In this document: one piece after another, positions 1 to 8,569 of the stretch
Layout: every line of letters starts with the position of its first letter
Position numbering within the stretch: the stretch's first letter is position 1
The notes under the pieces: generated by a model
Database searches by the model: none
The model's input: the letters and a program-made list of their open reading frames with translations, nothing else
What the model was told of the DNA's origin: nothing
DNA from: Candidatus Andeanibacterium colombiense
GTDB lineage: Bacteria > Pseudomonadota > Alphaproteobacteria > Sphingomonadales > Sphingomonadaceae
NCBI GenBank assembly: GCA_029202985.1
Contig: CP119316.1
Location: 2,356,001 to 2,420,000 of the forward strand
DNA length: 64,000 nt
Reading direction: 5' to 3'
Program-made: the position numbers and the translations under genes

Positions 1-1029
1 CTCGCGCAGGGTCCGTTTCCCGATCTCGACCTTGAGGCCGCCGAGGAAACCTCGCCCGCGACCCTGCGCCGCCTCGCCGAGGAATGCGAGGACGCCGCGC
101 GCGCGGTGCAGGGCGTGACCAACAGTGAAGGCGGCGGAGCGAGCTTCGGCCGTTCGTCGGTCGCGCTTGTCACCAGCCACGGCTTCTCGGGCGCCTATGC
201 GGCGACCAGCATCGGCCTGTCTGCCAGCGTGATCGCGGGCGAGGGCGGCGGGATGCAGCGCGATTACGATTATCGCACCGCGCGCCATGCCGAAGATTTG
301 CTGTCTCCGCAGGAGATCGGCCGCAGCGCGGGCGAACGGGCGGTCCGTCGGCTCGATCCGGGCCGGATGCAGTCGAAGCCGATGAGCGTGGTGTTCGATC
401 CGCGGGTCGGCAATTCGCTGCTCGGGCACCTCCTCGGGGGCATTTCCGGCGCGGCGATCGCACGCAAGGCGAGCTTCCTGCTCGGGCGCGAGGACGAGGA
501 ATTGTTCCCCGCCGGCATCCGCATCGTCGAGGACCCGCTGCGACCGCGCGGGCTGCGCTCGCGTCCGTTCGACGGCGAGGGGCTGCCGACCGCGGCCCGC
601 GCATGGGTCGAGCACGGGCGTATCACGGGCTGGATGACCAATGCCGCCGCCGCGCGCCAGCTCGGCATCGGCCTTACCGGCCACGCCTCGCGCGGCGGTG
701 GCGGCGCGCCGGGCATCTCCGCTTCGAACCTTCATCTCGAAGCGGGCAGCGTCTCGGTGGCCGAACTGATCGCCGACATCGAGGAAGGCGTGTTCGTCAA
801 CGAGCTGATCGGCCAGGGCGTCAACGGCGTCACCGGCGATTACAGCCGCGGCGCGTCGGGCTTTCGGATCGTGAAGGGCGAGATCGCCGGGCCGGTCGCC
901 GAATTCACCGTCGCGGGCAATCTGGTCGATATGTTCAAGGCAATGAGCGTCGCCGACGACCTCGAATTCCAGCGCTCGATGGATGTGCCGACGATCCGCA
1001 TCGAAGGGATGACGGTCGCGGGGGACTGA
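1..1029 (+). CDS. pmbA: PmbA/TldE metalloprotease-complex subunit, 5' truncated by window edge
   Basis: The reading frame is open from base 1 and ends at TGA 1027-1029, so about 342 C-terminal residues are visible; the family is usually about 450 residues and the start lies upstream of the window. The conserved C-terminal core is recognisable, with the stretches GLRSRPFDGEGLPT, GITGWMTN-like (GRITGWMTN), GHASRG and FVNELIGQGVNGVTGDYSRGA. PmbA (TldE) pairs with TldD in a cytosolic protease that matures small peptides and degrades unfolded peptides; in the family the zinc site is in TldD, not in PmbA. TldD is not in the window. It converges on ppa, with a palindromic repeat element filling the gap. 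Confidence 0.9.
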   Translation, partial: LAQGPFPDLDLEAAEETSPATLRRLAEECEDAARAVQGVTNSEGGGASFGRSSVALVTSHGFSGAYAATSIGLSASVIAGEGGGMQRDYDYRTARHAEDLLSPQEIGRSAGERAVRRLDPGRMQSKPMSVVFDPRVGNSLLGHLLGGISGAAIARKASFLLGREDEELFPAGIRIVEDPLRPRGLRSRPFDGEGLPTAARAWVEHGRITGWMTNAAAARQLGIGLTGHASRGGGGAPGISASNLHLEAGSVSVAELIADIEEGVFVNELIGQGVNGVTGDYSRGASGFRIVKGEIAGPVAEFTVAGNLVDMFKAMSVADDLEFQRSMDVPTIRIEGMTVAGD

Positions 1030-1036
1030 GCTAGGC

Positions 1037-1107
1037 GAGCCCCCGCGCAGCGGGGGTCTCAGGCGGCAGCAGTCTTGCGGCACGAGGTCCCCGCCTGCGC
1101 GGGGACG
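1037..1107. repeat. REP/BIME-like palindromic element, copy 1
   Basis: Two hairpins in a fixed layout. The first pairs CCCCGC with GCGGGG around 1041-1055; the second pairs TCCCCGC with GCGGGGA at 1088-1105. They are joined by a spacer beginning tctcaggc and ending cacgagg. The same layout recurs at 2979, 20152, 34341 and 49917, with a half copy at 33025. It sits between the convergent genes pmbA and ppa, as expected for REP elements that border gene ends. Confidence 0.75.
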
Positions 1108-1119
1108 CACGCGTTGCAA

Positions 1120-1662
1120 TCACCCCTTGGCCTTGGCTTCCTTGGCCCGCTCGATCGCCTCGATCACGATCTGGCGCGCTTCGGCGGCGTTGCCCCACTT
1201 GCCGACGCGGACCCACTTCTCGGCTTCGAGATCCTTGTAGTGGGTGAAGAAGTGCTCGATCTGCTGCAGCACGATCGTGGGCAGATCTTCGCGTTCGCCG
1301 ACATCGCTGTAATAAGGGAAGGTCGAATCGACCGGCACGCAGATCAGCTTCTCGTCGCCGCCGTGCTCGTCTTCGAGGTTGAGCACACCGATCGGCCGGG
1401 CGCGGACGACGCAGCCCGGGATGAACGGACTGCGCGCGATCACCAGCGCGTCGAGCGGGTCGCCATCGGGCGACAGCGTATGCGGCACGAAACCGTAATT
1501 CGCCGGATAGCGCATCGGCGTGTGCAGGATCCGGTCGACGAACAGCGCGCCGGAGGCCTTGTCGAATTCATATTTCACGGGTTCGCCGCCGGTCGGCACC
1601 TCGATGACGACATTCAGGCTTTCAGGCGGGTTGTCGCCGGTCGGAATCAGCTCGATCTGCAT
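1120..1662 (-). CDS. ppa: Inorganic pyrophosphatase, family I
   Basis: A 180-residue soluble enzyme that hydrolyses pyrophosphate to two phosphates, pulling biosynthetic reactions forward. Family I features are visible: YPANYGFVPHTL followed by the metal-binding signature DGDPLD (residues 66-71), and EKW/VGKW near the C-terminus. Length matches the 170-180 residue bacterial form. I chose the ATG at 1662 (protein start MQIELIPTG), where homology begins; an upstream in-frame extension to 1896 looks like non-coding sequence. It is monocistronic and convergent with pmbA. It reads divergently from the flavin oxidoreductase at 1864, leaving about 200 bp for both promoters. Confidence 0.95.
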   Translation of the reverse strand: MQIELIPTGDNPPESLNVVIEVPTGGEPVKYEFDKASGALFVDRILHTPMRYPANYGFVPHTLSPDGDPLDALVIARSPFIPGCVVRARPIGVLNLEDEHGGDEKLICVPVDSTFPYYSDVGEREDLPTIVLQQIEHFFTHYKDLEAEKWVRVGKWGNAAEARQIVIEAIERAKEAKAKG

Positions 1663-1863
1663 TAATCGGGGTCCATCTGTTGTGCGGTCCCCCTCCCAGA
1701 GGCGCGCGGGCCTGAAGGCCGTTTTCTCGCGTCGCGGCGCGCAGGTAGCGCAGCCCGCCCGCAATTCCAAGGAAGCGATTGCGATGGGTGCCGGAAATTG
1801 GCAGTCTGGTGAAAATTCAAGGACCGGCGCCAAAAACAAGCCGGAGTCGAGAGGAGAGCATCG

Positions 1864-2973
1864 ATGCATGTAGGCTTGGCCAGCGGCTTTGCGCACCAGC
1901 GCGGCCGGGATTACGACGACGCCCGGTTCCTCCGCGAGGAGGTCGACAACCTCGTCTATGCCGAGGAGCTAGGGTTCGATTCGGTGTGGATCACCGAGCA
2001 TCACTTCTCCGACTATTCGATGTCGAACGATCCTGTGCAGCTGCTCACCTACATCGCCAGCCGCACGAACCACGTGAAGCTCGGCACCCAGTGCATCATC
2101 GCCCCGTGGCACCACCCGGTGCGGCTGGCCGAACGGATCGTCAATCTCGACATCCTCTCGGGCGGGCGCGCGATCCTCGGCTTCGGCGGCGGGCTGGCGC
2201 AGCACGAGTTTGCCGGTCTCGGGATCGACATGAACAACAGCCGCCAGATGTACAACGATCTGCTCGAGACGCTGATTCCGGCGCTCGAGACCGGGATCAT
2301 CGAAGGCCAGGGCATCTATGGCGACATTCCGCGCAGCGAACTCCGCCCCGGCCCGATCAAGAGCTTCGAAGGGCGCAAGTTCTGCGGCTCGCTCTCGGGC
2401 AGCTCGATGTACATGGCGGCCAAGCTCGGCTGCGGCAACATGGTGCTGATGCTGCCCCAGCGCGGCAAGGATGTGGCGCCCGACAAATACACCGCGGTTT
2501 GGCAGGAAGTGCACGGGCCCGGAACCACGCCGCCGCCGCCGATGCTGGGCGGCAATTACTATGTCGATCGAAGCGCCGAGTTTGCACAGGAACAGGGCGA
2601 GAAATACCTCGCCCACACGATGCGCTCGGCGATCAAAAACTACCACCTCGATACGCCGGGCAAGTTCCCGAACATCAAGGGCTATGAGCATTACGAGAAC
2701 ATGGTCCTCGCGCCCGAGGCGATCGAGCCTTACGTTGCCGAATTCGCGAAGGGCGCGGTCACCGGCACCCCGCAGATGATTCTCGAACGGATGTGGGAGC
2801 TGAAGGAACAATTCAACCCGCAGGGCTTCTTCCCGCACGTCTATTACGGCGGCATGCCGCAGGAAGAAGCACGCAAGAACATGGAACTGTTCGCGAAGGA
2901 AGTGCTGCCCGAACTGAAGAGCTGGGAAGCCGAGGCTTCGATCGACGACCGGTTTCTGGAAGCGGCGGAGTAG
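1864..2973 (+). CDS. LLM-class flavin-dependent oxidoreductase
   Basis: 369 residues with the bacterial luciferase-like (LLM) TIM-barrel pattern. The N-terminus begins MHVGLASGF, followed by VYAEELGFDSVWITEHHF and YIASRTNHVKLGTQ, typical of FMN-dependent monooxygenases and related F420/FMN enzymes. The substrate cannot be deduced. A good ribosome-binding site (gagaggaga, 1849-1857) precedes the ATG at 1864. An overlapping ATG at 1868 is in another frame. The gene is single, divergent from ppa and convergent with the M61 peptidase. A palindromic element lies just beyond its stop. Confidence 0.85.
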   Translation: MHVGLASGFAHQRGRDYDDARFLREEVDNLVYAEELGFDSVWITEHHFSDYSMSNDPVQLLTYIASRTNHVKLGTQCIIAPWHHPVRLAERIVNLDILSGGRAILGFGGGLAQHEFAGLGIDMNNSRQMYNDLLETLIPALETGIIEGQGIYGDIPRSELRPGPIKSFEGRKFCGSLSGSSMYMAAKLGCGNMVLMLPQRGKDVAPDKYTAVWQEVHGPGTTPPPPMLGGNYYVDRSAEFAQEQGEKYLAHTMRSAIKNYHLDTPGKFPNIKGYEHYENMVLAPEAIEPYVAEFAKGAVTGTPQMILERMWELKEQFNPQGFFPHVYYGGMPQEEARKNMELFAKEVLPELKSWEAEASIDDRFLEAAE

Positions 2974-2978
2974 GGCAA

Positions 2979-3056
2979 CTGACGCCCCAGCGCAGGCTGA
3001 GGCGTCAGGCTGCAGGGCACCACCGCACGAGGCCCGAGGCTGCGCCGGAGCTCGGC
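2979..3056. repeat. REP/BIME-like palindromic element, diverged copy 2
   Basis: The first hairpin pairs CTGACGCC with GGCGTCAG (2979-2986 with 3001-3008), with an inner CAGC/GCTG helix. The second pairs CCGAG with CTCGG around 3034-3055. The spacer keeps the family signature (gtcaggctgcag...cacgagg) seen in copy 1 at 1037, although the arm sequences differ. It lies between the convergent ends of the flavin oxidoreductase and the M61 peptidase. Confidence 0.6.
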
Positions 3057-3060
3057 CGGG

Positions 3061-4995
3061 TTACTTCGTCGCCTTGACCCGCGGTGAGAGCAGCCGGTCG
3101 AGCCCCGTGTCGCCCTTCGCCGTCTTCTCCAGCCAGGGATAGCGCAGGCCACCGTGCCAATCGACCGGCACGGTCAGGAAGCGGTCGCCGCGCCTGACCA
3201 GCAGCTCGATCGGGTCCTTGCCGTTCTTCGCCGCGGCGATCGCGTCGGTCAGTTTCGTATCGCTATAGGCATCGCCGTTCACCGCGACGATCGTCGCGCC
3301 GTTGACGATCCCGGCGTTGAACGCCGGCCCGTTCCACAGCGTCGCGGTAACCTTGCCGTCCTTGTCGAGGGTGAGGCCGAGCGAATAGGTCAGCGACAGG
3401 CTCTTCGCATCCTTCATCCGGCCGAGATCGTAGGAATTGGGTATGTCCTTCCACACCAGCCGGTATCCGCCCTGCTCGATCCCCGCGAGAGGCGCGGGCT
3501 GGCCGGGTTCGTAGATCCGGGTCTTGAAGAAGCCCGCCCAGTCATAGGGGTAAATGCCGTCCAGGGCCGCGACCACATCATCGAAAGTGTAGGTCAGCTC
3601 GCCCCAATCGCCGTCGCGCATGCCGAAGAAGGCTTTCGCGAAATCGTCGAGACCTTTCGCGCCCTTCGTGCCGGTGCGGATGAGCTGGTCCGCCTCCAGC
3701 CACACCAGCGCGCCTTCGCTGTAATAATCCTCGCTGCGCATCAGTGTGCCGTAGGGCACCGGGCGGCGGGCGTTGGCGATCGGATCGTTGGTCGTGTCCT
3801 CGACCGCGCGCCATCCGCGGCCCGGCTGGCCTTCGCTATAGGTGCCGGCGATGCCGGCGAAGATGTCGAGCACCGTTTGTTTTGATTGCGTACCGGCACG
3901 CGCGGCCAGCACATGGCCCCAGAACTGGGTCTGGCCTTCGTAGACCCACAACAGGCTGCCCTGCATCGGGGTGCGATAATCGGGCGTCCACAGATCGGCC
4001 GGGCGGCGGAACTTTGCGTTCCAGCTATGGGTGAATTCGTGGCTGACGACGTTGCGGTTCCAGTCGAACTGGTCCCATTTGACAAAGGCTTCGGGCTTGA
4101 GCGCGTTCTCGCTGGAGCGGTGGTGCTCCAGCCCGATGCCGCCCATCCGCTCGGTCAGCGCGACCAGCGAGGCGTAATGGTCGAAATGACGCGCGCCGAA
4201 CAACGCCATGGCTTCGCTCACCAGCCGGCGGAAATGTTCGAGATGATCGGACGAAAGCGCCAGCAGCTTCGGATCGTCGGCCACTGCGTCGAGGCTGACA
4301 TTGCCGCCGAGATCCCATTTCTGCGTATATTTTCCGGCGAAGACCGGCGAATCGACCAGAGTTTCGTAATCGGTCTCGGCCCAGGCAGTCCGGTCCCCCG
4401 AGGGCGCGGCGCCATCCAGCGCGGTGAACGCGGTCCAGCCCGCCGGGAACTTCACCGTCGGCCGCACCCGGATTTGCCGCACGTAATGGCCGGCCGGATA
4501 GAGGCTCATCGCGTCCCATTGGAGATTGAGCATCTCCGGCGTCATGGTGATTCGCCCCTCGGTCGCCACCAGCGGCGAGGTATGTACGAACCGCGCGACC
4601 ACTTCCTGCGCCCCTTCGGGCAGCGCGACATGGAACGCGTAGACCTGCAGCGGATCGCGGGTCCAGCGCACCGCCTTTCCGTCGACCGTGAAATGGATGT
4701 CGCCGAGCAGGTTGATCGGTCCGCGCGGCGCATGCTTGCCGGGGATCCATTCCGGCAGCAGCAGTGTGAGCTCGCGGGTGGCGGGGGCGACCGGGATCGT
4801 TTCGGTCACGTGGTAGATGCCGCGCCGGGTGTCGCTCGCGTCGATGTCGAGCGCGATCGTTCCGGGATAGGGGGTATCCGCCGCGTCGGGAATGCGCCGG
4901 TCGAGCGGCGACGCGGTGGGGGCGGATTTCTCGCTTTGCGCGGAAAGCGAAGTCGAAGCGAGCAGGAGCGTGGCGACCGCGAGCATTGGTTTCAT
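3061..4995 (-). CDS. M61-family metallopeptidase with PDZ domain, exported
   Basis: About 644 residues from the ATG at 4995. The start gives a clean signal peptide (MKPMLAVATLLLASTSLSAQ), so the product is likely periplasmic or outer-membrane associated. The order is an N-terminal beta domain, the catalytic M61 (glycyl aminopeptidase) domain with zinc motif HEFTH at about residues 319-323 and the downstream WVYEGQTQFWG stretch carrying the third zinc-ligand Glu, then a C-terminal PDZ-like domain (GLTLDKDGKVTATLWNGPAFNAGI split across strands of the fold). Family members prefer N-terminal Gly or Ala. In-frame ATGs at 5004, 5007 and 5058 are possible alternatives but would spoil the signal peptide. 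It is divergent from hisS, with only about 80 bp between starts. Confidence 0.88.
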   Translation of the reverse strand: MKPMLAVATLLLASTSLSAQSEKSAPTASPLDRRIPDAADTPYPGTIALDIDASDTRRGIYHVTETIPVAPATRELTLLLPEWIPGKHAPRGPINLLGDIHFTVDGKAVRWTRDPLQVYAFHVALPEGAQEVVARFVHTSPLVATEGRITMTPEMLNLQWDAMSLYPAGHYVRQIRVRPTVKFPAGWTAFTALDGAAPSGDRTAWAETDYETLVDSPVFAGKYTQKWDLGGNVSLDAVADDPKLLALSSDHLEHFRRLVSEAMALFGARHFDHYASLVALTERMGGIGLEHHRSSENALKPEAFVKWDQFDWNRNVVSHEFTHSWNAKFRRPADLWTPDYRTPMQGSLLWVYEGQTQFWGHVLAARAGTQSKQTVLDIFAGIAGTYSEGQPGRGWRAVEDTTNDPIANARRPVPYGTLMRSEDYYSEGALVWLEADQLIRTGTKGAKGLDDFAKAFFGMRDGDWGELTYTFDDVVAALDGIYPYDWAGFFKTRIYEPGQPAPLAGIEQGGYRLVWKDIPNSYDLGRMKDAKSLSLTYSLGLTLDKDGKVTATLWNGPAFNAGIVNGATIVAVNGDAYSDTKLTDAIAAAKNGKDPIELLVRRGDRFLTVPVDWHGGLRYPWLEKTAKGDTGLDRLLSPRVKATK

Positions 4996-5078
4996 GGAAA
5001 GCATCATGGCGCGGGTGTCCGACTCGCGCAATCGCGAGTCCTTCCCCATTTGCGACATTCGGGCTAAGCGCCCGCGCC

Positions 5079-6314
5079 ATGAGCAGGATCGAAACCCCGC
5101 GCCCGATCAGGGGCACCCAGGACATCTTCGGCGCCGAGGCCGAGGCCTTCGCCCATGTGGTCGAAACCTTCGAACGCGTGCGCAAGCTCTACCGCTTCCG
5201 CCGGGTCGAAATGCCGGTGTTCGAAAAGACCGAGGTGTTCTCCCGCTCGCTCGGCGAGACGACCGACGTGGTCTCGAAGGAGATGTATTCGTTCGAGGAT
5301 CGCGGCGGCGAGAGCCTGACCCTGCGCCCCGAATTCACCGCCGGGATCAGCCGCGCGTATCTGACCGACGGCTGGCAGCAATATGCGCCGGTCAAGGTGG
5401 CGACCCACGGCCCGCTGTTCCGCTATGAGCGCCCCCAGAAGGGCCGCTACCGCCAGTTCCACCAGATCGACGCGGAGATCATCGGTGCGGGCGAGCCGCA
5501 GGCCGATGTCGAGCTGCTGGTGATGGCGGATCAGCTTTTGAAAGAGCTGAAGATCGACGACGGGGTGACGCTGCAGCTCAACACTTTGGGCGATGCTCCC
5601 AGCCGCGAGGCCTGGCGCCAGGCGCTGGTCGGCTATTTCCGCGATCATGCGGCTTCGCTCAGCGAGGACAGCCAGGAGCGGCTCGAGAAGAACCCGCTGC
5701 GCATCCTCGACAGCAAGGATCCGCGCGACCGGCCGTTCGTCACGGATGCGCCGAAGATCGACGATTATCTGAGCGGCGAGGCGCAGGATTTCTTCGGGCA
5801 GGTGACCGGCGGTTTGGATGCGGCCAGCGTCGCATGGAACCGGATGCAGAGCCTGGTGCGCGGTTTGGATTATTACCGCCACACCGCATTCGAATTCGTC
5901 ACCGACCGGCTCGGCGCACAGGGCACCGTGCTCGGCGGCGGACGCTATGACGGCCTGATTGAAAGCCTTGGCGGCGCGCATACGCCTGCCGTGGGCTGGG
6001 CGGCGGGGATCGAACGGCTGGCGATGCTGGTGGGTGAAAAGGGCGAAGCTGAGCTCGAAGTCATAATCGCGGTCGAGAATGACGAGGCGAGCGGATTTGC
6101 GCTTGGCAAGCTCAGCGAGCTTCGGCGGGCCGGAATCGTTGCTGACATCGTAGCAACGGGATCAACGAAGAAGCGCTTCGACAAAGCGGTGAAGTCCGGA
6201 GCGCTGCGAATAGCCTCGATTGGCTTTGACGATGGTCGGCCAACCGTCAACGTGAGAGGCGAAAACGACTATGACAATCGTACGATGCGCATTCACGAAA
6301 TCTTGGCGCCGTGA
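5079..6314 (+). CDS. hisS: Histidyl-tRNA synthetase
   Basis: A 411-residue class II aminoacyl-tRNA synthetase that charges tRNA-His in the cytosol. It starts MSRIETPRPIRGTQDI, the usual HisS opening. Class II motif 2 is seen in GPLFRYERPQKGRYRQFHQ, the histidine-binding loop in GLDYYRHTAFEF, and motif 3 in GWAAGIERLAML. Length fits the family. The ATG at 5079 is chosen because homology begins there; a longer frame to 4986 would overlap the divergent M61 start. prfA follows after a repeat element. Confidence 0.96.
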   Translation: MSRIETPRPIRGTQDIFGAEAEAFAHVVETFERVRKLYRFRRVEMPVFEKTEVFSRSLGETTDVVSKEMYSFEDRGGESLTLRPEFTAGISRAYLTDGWQQYAPVKVATHGPLFRYERPQKGRYRQFHQIDAEIIGAGEPQADVELLVMADQLLKELKIDDGVTLQLNTLGDAPSREAWRQALVGYFRDHAASLSEDSQERLEKNPLRILDSKDPRDRPFVTDAPKIDDYLSGEAQDFFGQVTGGLDAASVAWNRMQSLVRGLDYYRHTAFEFVTDRLGAQGTVLGGGRYDGLIESLGGAHTPAVGWAAGIERLAMLVGEKGEAELEVIIAVENDEASGFALGKLSELRRAGIVADIVATGSTKKRFDKAVKSGALRIASIGFDDGRPTVNVRGENDYDNRTMRIHEILAP

Positions 6315-6336
6315 CACAACTGACCAAAAACAATCA

Positions 6337-6429
6337 CCGTCATCCTGAACTTGTTTCAGGATCGATTTCTCCGTTTAGGCCGTCGGTCTCGACGGCGCGA
6401 TGGATGCTGAAACAAGTTCAGCATGACGG
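6337..6429. repeat. Nested palindromic repeat (inverted pair)
   Basis: Two arms, 6337-6363 and 6403-6429, are near-perfect reverse complements of each other. Each arm is itself a small palindrome: CCTGAA/TTCAGG in the left arm and GCTGAA/TTCAGC in the right. The one position that differs between arms changes on both sides of the small palindrome, so pairing is kept. It fills the space between hisS and prfA, which point the same way. It is a different family from the element at 1037. Confidence 0.75.
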
Positions 6430-6441
6430 GGGTAGGGGGAA

Positions 6442-7521
6442 GTGGCTGTGAGCGGCATCCCCGAGGACCGCCTCGCGCAGATCGCGAACCGCTTCGCCGA
6501 ACTCGAAGCGCGTCTCGCCTCCGGCCAGCTCGAGGGCGATGCCTTTGTCGCCGCGAGCCGCGATTATGCAGAGCTGGAGCCTGTCGCCAAAGCGGCCGAG
6601 CAGGTCCGCACTTTGCGCGGCGAACTGGCCGAGCTCGAACATCTCGACGATCCCGATCCCGAGATGCGCGCGCTCGCGCAGGAGGAGGTCGAACGGATCA
6701 AGGGCACCCTGCCTGAAGCCGAACGCGCGCTGGCGATCGCGATGCTGCCGCGCGATTCGGCCGACACCCGCCCGGCGATGCTCGAAATCCGGGCCGGCAC
6801 CGGCGGCGACGAGGCGGCGCTGTTCGCGGCCGATCTGTTCCGCATGTACGAACGCTATGCGGCCGAGCAGGGCTGGCGGGTCGAAACGATCAGCATGAAT
6901 GCATCGGACATCGGCGGGTTCAAGGAGATCGTCGCCAATATCGCCGGCGCCGGGGTGTTCGCGAAGCTCAAGTTCGAAAGCGGGGTCCACCGCGTCCAGC
7001 GCGTGCCGGTGACCGAGAGCGGCGGGCGGATCCATACGTCGGCGGCGACCGTCGCGGTGCTGCCCGAGCCGACCGAAGTCGATGTCGAGATCGCCGACGG
7101 CGACATCAAGATCGACATCTACCGCGCGAGCGGGGCCGGCGGCCAGCACGTCAACACTACCGATTCCGCAGTGCGCCTCACGCACTTGCCTACCGGCCTT
7201 GTGGTCATCCAGCAGGACCAGCGCAGCCAGCACAAGAACAAGGACAAGGCGATGCAGGTGCTGCGTGCGCGGCTCTACGACCTCAAGCGCGCCGAAGCGC
7301 AAGGCGCCGAGGCCGAGGCGCGCAAGGCGATGGTCGGTTCGGGCGACCGCTCCGAACGCATCCGCACCTATAATTTCCCGCAGGGCCGGGTGACCGACCA
7401 CCGGATCAATCTCACCCTCCACCGCCTGCCCGAGATCCTCGAAGGGCCGGGCCTCGGCGAGCTGGTCGATGCGCTGATCGCCGAGGATGAGGCCAAGCGG
7501 CTGGCGGCGCTCGGCGAGTGA
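6442..7521 (+). CDS. prfA: Peptide chain release factor 1
   Basis: RF1 recognises UAA and UAG stop codons and triggers peptide release. The catalytic GGQ motif is at residues 233-235 (SGAGGQHVNT), and the C-terminal domain contains RSERIRTYNFPQGRVTDHR. The length of about 359 residues is normal. The start is GTG at 6442 or GTG at 6448; the GGGGGA run at 6434-6440 is better spaced for 6448, giving a product two residues shorter. prmC, which methylates the GGQ glutamine of release factors, overlaps the stop by 4 bp, a very common and functionally sensible pairing. Confidence 0.96.
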   Translation: MAVSGIPEDRLAQIANRFAELEARLASGQLEGDAFVAASRDYAELEPVAKAAEQVRTLRGELAELEHLDDPDPEMRALAQEEVERIKGTLPEAERALAIAMLPRDSADTRPAMLEIRAGTGGDEAALFAADLFRMYERYAAEQGWRVETISMNASDIGGFKEIVANIAGAGVFAKLKFESGVHRVQRVPVTESGGRIHTSAATVAVLPEPTEVDVEIADGDIKIDIYRASGAGGQHVNTTDSAVRLTHLPTGLVVIQQDQRSQHKNKDKAMQVLRARLYDLKRAEAQGAEAEARKAMVGSGDRSERIRTYNFPQGRVTDHRINLTLHRLPEILEGPGLGELVDALIAEDEAKRLAALGE

Positions 7522-8378
7522 CCGGGGGGCGAGTGACGGTCGCGGAGGCGCTCCGCTTGGCCGCGCAGCGCCTTGCCGAGACCAGCGACACCGCCCGCCT
7601 CGACGCCGAAGTGCTGATGGCCCACGCGCTCGGCGTTACGCGTTCCGACCTGCTGCTGCGGCACACGCGCGACGGGGTGCCGGACGGATTCGCCGCGCTG
7701 GTCGAGCGGCGTGCGGGGCACGAGCCGGTCGCCTATATAACCGAGACGCAGGAGTTCTACGGACGCGAATTCCGCGTGACGCCCGAGGTGCTGATCCCGC
7801 GAGCCGACAGCGAGACGATCGTCGTCGCCGCGCTCGAAGCCTCACCGGCGCGCGTGCTCGATTGCGGGGTCGGCTCGGGCACGCTGTTGCTCACGGTGCT
7901 GGCCGAACGGCCTGCCGCGAGCGGCATCGGGATCGACAGCTCGCCAGGGGCCCTGGCGGTCGCGGCGGTCAATGCGGAGCGGCTCGGCCTGGCCGCCCGC
8001 GCGGAAATTCGCGCGGGGAATTGGTGCGAAGCGGGCTGGAGCGACAGGCTCGGCATCTTCGACCTGATCCTCGCTAACCCACCCTACGTCGAAGATGGTG
8101 CCGACCTTGCGCTCTCGGTGCGTGCGTTCGAGCCGGCCTCGGCGCTGTTCGCCGGACCTGCGGGGCTGGACGATTACCGGGCGCTGATTCCGCAGTTTTC
8201 CGGGCTTTTGTCCCCAAATGGGATCGCGGTGGTCGAGATCGGTGCAAGCCAGGCTGACGCAGTGCGGCAAATTGCTGAAGAAGCCGGGTTTTCGGCGGAG
8301 TTGCGCAAGGACCTCGGCGGGCGGGCAAGAGCAATAATTCTCCGTTTACCTCTTGGCAAAACGCCGGGAAGCCCCTAG
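7518..8378 (+). CDS. prmC: Release factor glutamine N5-methyltransferase
   Basis: A 286-residue SAM-dependent methyltransferase that modifies the Gln of the GGQ motif in RF1 and RF2. The SAM-binding loop is VLDCGVGSGTLLL and the catalytic NPPY is at residues 187-190. The N-terminal helical domain ends at the usual GHEPVAYITETQEFYG. The GTG at 7518 overlaps the prfA stop (GTGA), suggesting translational coupling. A second in-frame GTG at 7533 has its own purine-rich site and cannot be excluded. Confidence 0.95.
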   Translation: MTGGRVTVAEALRLAAQRLAETSDTARLDAEVLMAHALGVTRSDLLLRHTRDGVPDGFAALVERRAGHEPVAYITETQEFYGREFRVTPEVLIPRADSETIVVAALEASPARVLDCGVGSGTLLLTVLAERPAASGIGIDSSPGALAVAAVNAERLGLAARAEIRAGNWCEAGWSDRLGIFDLILANPPYVEDGADLALSVRAFEPASALFAGPAGLDDYRALIPQFSGLLSPNGIAVVEIGASQADAVRQIAEEAGFSAELRKDLGGRARAIILRLPLGKTPGSP

Positions 8379-8569
8379 TTAGTCTTCAGGTCCGACAGTT
8401 GGACGGGATTTCCTGACTGTACGGCCTACTCCAACATTTGCGTAAGCCCCGCGGGCTCCGGCCAAAGCGGATTGCAGATGGAGGGACCACAGGCGCGGTA
8501 AACACGCGGTGTGGCAAGGGGTCTTTGTGACTGTCGTCGGCCCAACGGCCGGACGTCCATGCTGAGGAA
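8379..8569 (+). promoter_or_regulatory. Non-coding leader upstream of the DUF4167 gene
   Basis: About 190 bp without a credible gene. It contains a GC-rich hairpin (GGCC-caac-GGCC around 8540-8551) and a repeated acgcggt. A GAGGAAG run at 8564-8570 is the only ribosome-binding candidate. No clear promoter is visible, so this is listed only as the presumed control and leader region of the next gene. Confidence 0.35.
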
